A DNA stretch of 12,263 bases from an uncultured Clostridia bacterium (lineage in GTDB: Bacteria; Bacillota; Clostridia; Lachnospirales; Lachnospiraceae): the NCBI GenBank assembly GCA_946186175.1, contig CAMHMG010000077.1:1-12263 (forward strand). Direction: 5' to 3'. Below, in pieces: positions 7,655-12,263 of this stretch (position 1 is its first letter; each line of letters opens with the position of its first letter). The position numbers were made by a program, and so were the translations under genes. Below the pieces are notes generated by a model that had not been told where the DNA came from, ran no database searches, and saw only the letters and a list, made by a program, of their open reading frames with translations.

Positions 7655-7677
7655 CAAGAACGCTTCCGGCGTTCTTG
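7655..7677 (-). other. Perfect 9-bp stem hairpin in the kinase 5' leader
   Basis: CAAGAACGC at 7655-7663 pairs with GCGTTCTTG at 7669-7677 around a 5-base loop. On the minus strand it ends 15 bases before the GGAGG of the kinase gene. There is no T-run on either side. It could influence translation or mRNA stability of the kinase. Confidence 0.55.
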
Positions 7678-7737
7678 TTGCTGAATGCTCTTAAGCTTTG
7701 ATGACATATTCATATGAGCATTCCTGCAATCTGCAAC
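7677..7737. repeat. Nested inverted repeat in the glyA-kinase gap
   Basis: GAATGCTC at 7683-7690 is the exact reverse complement of GAGCATTC at 7716-7723. It is enclosed by GTTGC at 7677-7681 and GCAAC at 7733-7737. The arms make a stem of 8 bp plus 5 bp with an asymmetric internal loop. It directly abuts the hairpin at 7655-7677, so the two form consecutive structures in the leader of the kinase transcript. Confidence 0.45.
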
Positions 7738-7755
7738 GTCTTCTCTCTTGCACAA

Positions 7756-7783
7756 ACAGCACCAGAAACAGTTCTGGTGCTGT
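7756..7783 (-). terminator. Perfect 12-bp hairpin after glyA (possible terminator)
   Basis: ACAGCACCAGAA at 7756-7767 pairs exactly with TTCTGGTGCTGT at 7772-7783 around a 4-base loop. It lies about 108 bases downstream of the glyA stop on the minus strand. The tract after the stem on that strand is TTGTGC, a poor U-run, so its strength as an intrinsic terminator is doubtful. It could instead be the first hairpin of the kinase leader. Confidence 0.45.
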
Positions 7784-7789
7784 ACTACA

Positions 7790-7817
7790 ATTATAATAAT
7801 TATCTGTCAAAGTAAAA
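7790..7817 (-). promoter_or_regulatory. Candidate kinase promoter
   Basis: A perfect -10 TATAAT is on the minus strand at 7795-7790. The best-spaced -35 is TTTTAC at 7817-7812 (16-base spacer), which matches poorly. A perfect TTGACA at 7810-7805 is too close to that -10 and has only a weak TAGTAC at 7787-7782 at the right spacing. Either reading places a start near the 7756-7783 hairpin and gives the kinase a leader of about 150 bases. Confidence 0.3.
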
Positions 7818-7890
7818 TACTATTATTATCGGGTTAAAATAAAGTCTGAACTTCATTTGAAATTCTTTTCTTCCGATAAGCTATAATAGA

Positions 7891-9126
7891 TTATGCGTAA
7901 AGAGGATATTTAGAGGTTATTGACTTAACCAGTTCAACAGCCTTGTCATTATCCTTATCGATGACTGCTGATTTAATAGCATCGGCTATAATGATCATAT
8001 CACTCTCATCCGCACCTCTTGTAGTTATCGCAGGTGTACCAAGACGAATACCACTGGTAACAAATGGTGACTTAGGGTCATTAGGTACTGTGTTCTTATT
8101 AGCTGTAATATGAACGCTGTCAAGCAGCTTCTCAACTTCCTTACCTGTAAGCTCAAGATTCTGAAGATCAACTAACATAAGATGATTGTCAGTACCACCG
8201 GAAACAATCTTGAATCCTCTCTCCATAAGTGCAGACGCCAAAGTTGCTGCATTCTTAACAACCTGCTGCTGATATACCTTATATTCAGGAGAAAGAGCTT
8301 CCTTAAGGCATACAGCCTTAGCAGCGATCACATGCATAAGCGGTCCACCCTGAATTCCCGGAAATACTGCTTTATTGAAATTATACTTCTCATTAACTTC
8401 ATTGCTCGAAAGAATCATTCCTCCACGAGGACCTCTGAGTGTCTTATGAGTTGTTGTTGTTGTTACATGAGCATATGGGATAGGACTCTCATGAACTCCT
8501 GCAGCTACAAGACCTGCAATATGAGCCATATCTACCATAAGTACAGCTCCAACGCTGTCAGCGATCTCACGGAATCTCTTAAAATCAATTGCTCTTGCAT
8601 ACGCAGATGCTCCAGCAACGATAAGCTTAGGATTACACTCCTTAGCGATTCTCTCAACCTCATCATAATCTATAACGCCATCGTCATTAACTCCGTAAGG
8701 AACAACGTTGAAATATTTTCCTGAAAGATTAACCGGAGATCCATGTGTTAAATGTCCTCCATGCGCAAGATTCATTCCCATGAATGTATCGCCCGGCTCC
8801 ATAATTGCAAAAAATGCTGCCATATTAGCCTGTGCTCCTGAATGTGGCTGAACATTGACATATTCACAACCAAACAGTTCCTTGGCACGCTCTCTGGCAA
8901 GATCCTCAACAACATCAACATACTGACATCCACCATAATAACGCTTTCCCGGATATCCCTCTGCATACTTGTTGGTAAGAGGACTTCCCATAGCAGCCAT
9001 AACTGCCTTACTTACAATGTTCTCTGATGCGATAAGCTCAATGTTCTCGTTCTGTCTGTTGATCTCATCTGTCATCGCCTTTGCTACTTCAGGGTCAAAC
9101 CCCATAACCTCGTCAAAACTGTACAT
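7891..9126 (-). CDS. glyA: Serine hydroxymethyltransferase
   Basis: This cytoplasmic PLP enzyme converts serine plus tetrahydrofolate to glycine plus 5,10-methylene-tetrahydrofolate, the main source of one-carbon units. The 411-aa length is normal. Visible motifs are the IELIASEN run (29-36), the tetrahydrofolate/substrate loop NKYAEGYPGKRYYGG (52-66), HSGAQAN (95-101), the DMAHIAGL segment with the PLP-contacting Asp199 and His202, and TTTTTHKTLRGPRGG with the Schiff-base Lys228. GGAGGTG (9137-9131) lies 4 bases before ATG 9126. It follows a small DUF551-like gene by 27 bases, so the two are probably cotranscribed. I see no glycine, THF or SAM riboswitch consensus upstream. The leader instead contains the unusual palindromic element at 9521-9669. 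Confidence 0.97.
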   Translation of the reverse strand: MYSFDEVMGFDPEVAKAMTDEINRQNENIELIASENIVSKAVMAAMGSPLTNKYAEGYPGKRYYGGCQYVDVVEDLARERAKELFGCEYVNVQPHSGAQANMAAFFAIMEPGDTFMGMNLAHGGHLTHGSPVNLSGKYFNVVPYGVNDDGVIDYDEVERIAKECNPKLIVAGASAYARAIDFKRFREIADSVGAVLMVDMAHIAGLVAAGVHESPIPYAHVTTTTTHKTLRGPRGGMILSSNEVNEKYNFNKAVFPGIQGGPLMHVIAAKAVCLKEALSPEYKVYQQQVVKNAATLASALMERGFKIVSGGTDNHLMLVDLQNLELTGKEVEKLLDSVHITANKNTVPNDPKSPFVTSGIRLGTPAITTRGADESDMIIIADAIKSAVIDKDNDKAVELVKSITSKYPLYA

Positions 9127-9153
9127 TATGCACCTCCATATGTTCTATAAAAA

Positions 9154-9453
9154 TTAGTAATTGTTGTAACCCGCAGTATAATCTGCATTATAATTAGCAT
9201 TGAAATACACATTATTGTATTCTTCCTCTTCTTGAACCGCATTAGGATCTTTGTACGGTGCAGGAAGAGGCATCCATGCTATAACACCTCTATCCTTGCT
9301 CTCTCTTCCACGATAGTCTGTAACAAAACCATGAAGACGAAAACTATAGGAACGTATATAAGTTGTCATTCCATCTGTGCAGATAAATTCATTACGATCA
9401 CGAATCTCTTCAACCGTCGGCTCTCTGTCTTCTATCAAAATCCATTCATTCAT
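9154..9453 (-). CDS. Small DUF551-like protein upstream of glyA
   Basis: This 99-aa protein is of unknown function. The N-terminal WILIEDREPT pattern (4-13), the central TDG (27-29) and VIAWMPLPAPY (57-67) match the layout I know from DUF551 domains, which are found in phage and bacterial small proteins; no activity is established. After the domain comes an acidic stretch (75-78) and a tail rich in Tyr, Asn and Ala (79-99), probably disordered. The frame opens earlier with TTG at 9474, but AGGAG (9469-9465) and AAGG (9464-9461) both lie inside that extension and fit ATG 9453, so I start there. It ends 27 bases before glyA. A functional tie to glyA is unproven. Confidence 0.75.
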   Translation of the reverse strand: MNEWILIEDREPTVEEIRDRNEFICTDGMTTYIRSYSFRLHGFVTDYRGRESKDRGVIAWMPLPAPYKDPNAVQEEEEYNNVYFNANYNADYTAGYNNY

Positions 9454-9520
9454 GATACAGCCTTCTCCTTTCAATAATTTATGATCAATAGGTGATTGAG
9501 AAACTCTATTATTTCTTTCT

Positions 9521-9669
9521 TGAGTTGTGCATATTATATAGCTCCATTACAGACACGCTTTCGCTCTGTCTCCGTCGTAGTGGTACTAAATTCGCACTTT
9601 GTGCTCATTAAGTACCAACGACTGCGTCAAGGTCTGATAATGGATGCTATATGTAATATGCACAACTCA
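9521..9669 (-). ncRNA. Large palindromic structured element in the glyA operon leader
   Basis: The two ends form a 34-bp stem: 9521-9536 with 9654-9669, 9537-9542 with 9646-9651, 9543-9549 with 9638-9644, and 9550-9554 with 9632-9636. The only interruptions are bulges of 2, 1 and 1 bases, all on one side. Inside are two more hairpins. One is GTCGT/GGTACT (9574-9587) with AGTACC/ACGAC (9611-9622), tipped by GCAC-TTT-GTGC (9594-9604). The other is AGACA (9551-9555) with TGTCT (9567-9571); read on the minus strand its tip is GC-GAAA-GC, a GNRA tetraloop. The strand is chosen from that loop and from the candidate promoter at 9726-9754. It matches no RNA family I recognise and could instead be a palindromic mobile repeat. 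Confidence 0.55.
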
Positions 9670-9725
9670 TATACAGATTTCAATGTGTTACGCAATTACC
9701 TATTCGGTGTACAATCATATTAGAT

Positions 9726-9754
9726 AGAATACCACGAAACGAATTATGTTTCAA
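9726..9754 (-). promoter_or_regulatory. Candidate promoter of the DUF551-glyA operon
   Basis: On the minus strand, TTGAAA (9754-9749, 5 of 6 matches) is followed after 17 bases by TATTCT (9731-9726, 4 of 6). The predicted start near 9719 puts the whole 9521-9669 element inside a 5' leader of about 265 bases. A second, weaker pair, TTGCGT with TATATG just before the element, would start inside its first arm. Confidence 0.4.
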
Positions 9755-9820
9755 GATTGACTTTATGTTTTTGGATGGTTGGAAGGTTACCTCATTACTT
9801 GAATATTGCATAAATATTGT

Positions 9821-11149
9821 TCAATTCATTCTGACAGCATCGATTGGTTTAAGCTTTGAAGCCCATTTTGCAGGCAGATACCCGGCGACAATACCCAGAA
9901 CTATAGCCATAATTACTGCGGTTGCGCATAACCACAATGGCAAAACAGCAAGCTCCGTACCGGCTGAAAGTTTAAGCAGCTTAATTCCAAGTCTGTTAAT
10001 GATCAGTTTAACAATAACAAACGAACAAGCAAGTCCGATAACGCCTCCTATACCTCCGAGTATTCCCGACTCAAGTAAAAACAACCCCATAAGCTCATCA
10101 GGATCACATCCTAACACCTTCAAAATTCCTATCTCTCCGATTCTGTCATATACAGAGGTTGTCATTGTGTTACCAATTCCTATAACCGCAACAACTAAAG
10201 CGATGGCACCTATTCCTCCAAGAAGAAGCTGTATTATCTTGATCTCCCTCTGAATCTCATCAACATATTCCTTGTTACTCTCTGCCTGATACCCCATATC
10301 CGAAAGACGCTTTACAACGGTATCAACATTAGAGACATCATCAACCTTAACGATCGCATTGCTATATACCCACTCATTTATTGGATTTCCATTACTGTCT
10401 GTCGGCTGACCTTCTATCACTCCGCCTGCAGCATTACGTTTTAATTGTTTCTTGAGTGTATCCATGTCACAAAAGGCCTCATATCTATATTCCGGGAGCA
10501 TTCCCGACACCTGAAGATGTAGATTCCTTTCCACCTCATCATTTCCGATATAAACATCTACATATTCATCAGACAGATCATTCCAACTTTTTTCCCCATT
10601 TATTTCGACATCATTTTTCTCTGATTCCCTGTCAAGTTCTTCCTGTTCCTCTTTAGTAGGAGCCTTAGCTTCTGCATAGGTTATTCCTGTATTATCGTTA
10701 TAGAACATATAAAGCGCACCGGCACCCATAAGTATTTCAAGCCTGTTACCATTTACTTCAGGCGTATTTCCATACATGACAGGAAGCGATTCCAGATACT
10801 TTCTAGGCACACCCGTAAGTTCATTGTAGCCTACATACTTTCCATAATACATCCTCACGCCTGCCGTAAGCATAGGCGTAACATCCTCGATATGGGGGAT
10901 CTCACTAATGTCCTCGATCCGTCTGTCTGTAAGCATTCTGTCTTTGCGCTTACCCTCAGTAACACCCATAACACTAATTTCCGTTACACTGCCGTCCAAT
11001 GTTGCCTCCGACAAAAGTTCACGTTTCACTCCCAGTCCAAGACCAAGCATTGACACAACGGAAATCACACCTATCACAACGCCAAGAATCGTAAGTCCTG
11101 TACGAATTCCACGTTTTTTCATGTTGGCTATACATAAATGCCATATCAT
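9821..11149 (-). CDS. MacB/FtsX-type ABC transporter permease
   Basis: This is the membrane subunit of a type VII (MacB-like) ABC system, which usually moves substrates or transmits force at the outer face of the membrane rather than importing. Residues numbered from ATG 11149 (442 aa): TM1 at about 18-41, a large extracytoplasmic MacB_PCD-like domain at about 42-304, TM2 at about 305-332, TM3 at about 352-385 and TM4 at about 402-424. Between TM2 and TM3 is DRIGEIGILKVLG, the coupling-helix signature that docks to the ATPase. A TTG at 11158 opens the frame, but AGGGG at 11163-11159 abuts it and is 9 bases from ATG 11149. It follows the anchored beta-sandwich gene by 15 bases in one operon. 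No ATPase gene is in the window; it may lie beyond 12263 or be shared. Confidence 0.9.
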   Translation of the reverse strand: MIWHLCIANMKKRGIRTGLTILGVVIGVISVVSMLGLGLGVKRELLSEATLDGSVTEISVMGVTEGKRKDRMLTDRRIEDISEIPHIEDVTPMLTAGVRMYYGKYVGYNELTGVPRKYLESLPVMYGNTPEVNGNRLEILMGAGALYMFYNDNTGITYAEAKAPTKEEQEELDRESEKNDVEINGEKSWNDLSDEYVDVYIGNDEVERNLHLQVSGMLPEYRYEAFCDMDTLKKQLKRNAAGGVIEGQPTDSNGNPINEWVYSNAIVKVDDVSNVDTVVKRLSDMGYQAESNKEYVDEIQREIKIIQLLLGGIGAIALVVAVIGIGNTMTTSVYDRIGEIGILKVLGCDPDELMGLFLLESGILGGIGGVIGLACSFVIVKLIINRLGIKLLKLSAGTELAVLPLWLCATAVIMAIVLGIVAGYLPAKWASKLKPIDAVRMN

Positions 11150-11164
11150 AATCCTCAACCCCTG

Positions 11165-12079
11165 TCATTTTGCAAATTCTTCAAGAATACGCTGTTTTCT
11201 CTTTTGTCTTCTGTAAAGCGCATAAACTATTACCGCTGCAATTATTATTCCTGCTATAATCTTCCCTATCGTACTCCACACAGAAGACATATCACTGCCT
11301 TCCTTTATTTTTTCAAGATTCTCATATACCGGAACACCTACTGAGATATCATCGATCAGCATCTCAGTTGTAATTGTTTCTCCCGCTTTGGTATCGTACT
11401 TTACGATTAATTTATTTTCATTATGGTATCCTTCTGTAACAACATCCGCCTTGGTAAGCAGATCAAGATTACCACTTTTGCCCTTTTCAATATTACCAAC
11501 ATAGCTGTTAAGTTCGACTACATTATCTCCTTCAATCTCAGCCATAACATTATACAGCGTGCCGTCTCCGGTATTATTGATCGCAGCACTGATTTCTACG
11601 GTATCACCAACAACGCATGAGCCGCCATCAACGAACAGATCCGTAACCATAAGCTTCTGTTCAAGACTTACAGGAAGGAATATCATTTCCTCCGACTTAT
11701 ACTCATATCCCGATGAACTCTCATAATCTGTAACAACATTGATCTTATAGGATTTCTCTTCAAGACCGTCACATGCCTTTAATTTAAATGATACATCTTT
11801 GCTGTCACCTGCATCTATCGATTCTATATAAGCATTCCCTGCATCCTCAACAGGAATGAATTCTCCGTTCTCCGTTGATATGCTGACCTTGATATTCCTG
11901 ACCTGCTTTACGGAGTGATTGCGCAGAGTAAGCTTTAAGTTAAAGTCTTTGCCGGATACAACTTCACCCTCAGACACCTTATAATCCTCAAGCATTACAC
12001 GCGGAATTGCTGCATGAACGTTACTATTACAGCATATTATGCAAAGTACTAATACTACTATTGAATATATTTTTCTCAT
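11165..12079 (-). CDS. Secreted, membrane-anchored protein with two CARDB-like beta-sandwich domains
   Basis: This is a probable extracytoplasmic partner of the downstream ABC permease. Residues 1-23 are a signal peptide (hydrophobic 5-17, likely cut after V-H-A). Two beta-sandwich domains follow at about 28-138 and 143-248. Both show the CARDB/APHP pattern in which a G-E-V-V-S-G or C-V-V-G-D-T strand is followed by L-R-N-H or I-N-N-T-G-D-G-T-L-Y-N-V. A single transmembrane helix (about 270-289) is followed by the basic stop-transfer RRQKRKQR and a short cytoplasmic tail. GGAGGA (12092-12087) is 7 bases from ATG 12079. The two Cys at 16-17 do not form a lipobox. Proteins of this layout are often encoded next to MacB-like permeases and ATPases. 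The substrate is unknown. Confidence 0.8.
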   Translation of the reverse strand: MRKIYSIVVLVLCIICCNSNVHAAIPRVMLEDYKVSEGEVVSGKDFNLKLTLRNHSVKQVRNIKVSISTENGEFIPVEDAGNAYIESIDAGDSKDVSFKLKACDGLEEKSYKINVVTDYESSSGYEYKSEEMIFLPVSLEQKLMVTDLFVDGGSCVVGDTVEISAAINNTGDGTLYNVMAEIEGDNVVELNSYVGNIEKGKSGNLDLLTKADVVTEGYHNENKLIVKYDTKAGETITTEMLIDDISVGVPVYENLEKIKEGSDMSSVWSTIGKIIAGIIIAAVIVYALYRRQKRKQRILEEFAK

Positions 12080-12095
12080 TATTAATTCCTCCTAT

Positions 12096-12125
12096 GACAA
12101 ATTCGGGTTTGTCGAGATGTTTGTC
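12096..12125. repeat. Clustered GACAAA/TTTGTC words upstream of the permease operon
   Basis: GACAAA (12096-12101) and TTTGTC (12108-12113) form a 6-bp hairpin with a 6-base loop. GTTTGTC occurs at 12107-12113 and again at 12119-12125, a 12-base step. The cluster lies 4 bases upstream of the GGAGGA of the beta-sandwich gene, so it would be in its mRNA leader or act as an operator. The rest of 12126-12263 shows no gene, and I find no convincing promoter there. Confidence 0.35.
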
Positions 12126-12263
12126 TGACGTACGCACAGTTATGATTGGTTAAAGGTTGTGATTGAAACTTTTATACCTTGTGATATTGTGAACGGCTCC
12201 AGTGACAGTCATAATTGTGCTGTATATAGAAAACTTATACAAAACAGCTCGTGCCGTAGGGCA

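Noticed and set aside
8182..8724. Open 180-aa frame on the plus strand
   Set aside because: It lies wholly antisense inside glyA, which has every family motif. The frame is Cys/Ser/Ile-rich with no recognisable domain and no ribosome site.
9521..9669. Integron attC site or IS terminal repeats
   Set aside because: The ends read GTTGTGC and GCACAAC, which do not fit the RYYYAAC/GTTRRRY core orientation. There is no transposase or integrase and no obvious target duplication (flanks TTTCTT and TATACA).
9496..9723. Open 75-aa frame running through the palindromic element
   Set aside because: It begins at a TTG without a properly spaced ribosome site, and its bases are constrained by the hairpin arms rather than by coding. 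No similarity is recognised.
9475..9820. Glycine, THF or SAM riboswitch for glyA
   Set aside because: I looked for the conserved cores of these classes on the minus strand and did not find them. The structure present is of a different kind.
9765..10253. Open 162-aa frame on the plus strand
   Set aside because: It is antisense to the conserved FtsX-type C-terminus of the permease. The Pro/Ile/Ser-rich composition is typical of a reverse-strand shadow.

Overview
The window looks like chromosomal DNA of a low-to-moderate G+C Firmicute, most likely a Lachnospiraceae-type Clostridia. Support for this: strong AGGAGG-type ribosome sites, a T-box leucine leader, the long LeuA type with the RNYFMPPEQSLEW N-terminus, TspO, and a Clostridia-style hybrid kinase. 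The species cannot be named from the sequence alone. I see no rRNA, tRNA, CRISPR array, transposase or phage structural gene.

Plus-strand half (1-4546). A lipoprotein with two Ig-like domains and a very lysine-rich C-terminus (107-1102) sits behind a perfect 13-bp inverted repeat. Next is a complete T-box leader (about 1165-1463) with a CTC (Leu) specifier candidate, ending in a terminator/antiterminator switch in front of leuA (1569-3248). leuA stands alone, without leuB, leuC or leuD. Two hairpins follow it. The second is built from AGTGAT/ATCACT words that recur at about 20-bp spacing across the promoter of a Fic protein with a C-terminal winged helix (3467-4546).

Minus-strand half (12079-4549). 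Reading leftwards from the right edge, there is a secreted, membrane-anchored beta-sandwich protein (12079-11165) and a MacB/FtsX-type ABC permease (11149-9821), which form a two-gene operon without an ATPase in the window. Then comes a 149-bp, almost perfectly self-complementary element (9521-9669). It lies in the apparent 5' leader of the next operon, which consists of a 99-aa DUF551-like protein (9453-9154) and glyA (9126-7891). Downstream is a 256-bp gap rich in hairpins, followed by an 831-aa hybrid histidine kinase (7628-5133) that carries HisKA, HATPase, a degenerate receiver, a true receiver and an Hpt domain. Last is a TspO-family membrane protein (5025-4549), which converges on fic with only 2 bp between the stops.

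Functional reading. leuA (leucine entry step) and glyA (one-carbon metabolism) are housekeeping genes. The kinase, the Fic protein, TspO, the lipoprotein and the permease pair are signalling or envelope genes. Three starts are moved inward by ribosome-binding-site position: the kinase to ATG 7628, the DUF551-like gene to ATG 9453 and the permease to ATG 11149. The most unusual item is the 9521-9669 element, which folds as a 34-bp bulged stem enclosing two further hairpins, one of them capped by a GAAA tetraloop on the minus strand. It could be a structured leader RNA, an independent non-coding RNA or a palindromic mobile repeat.
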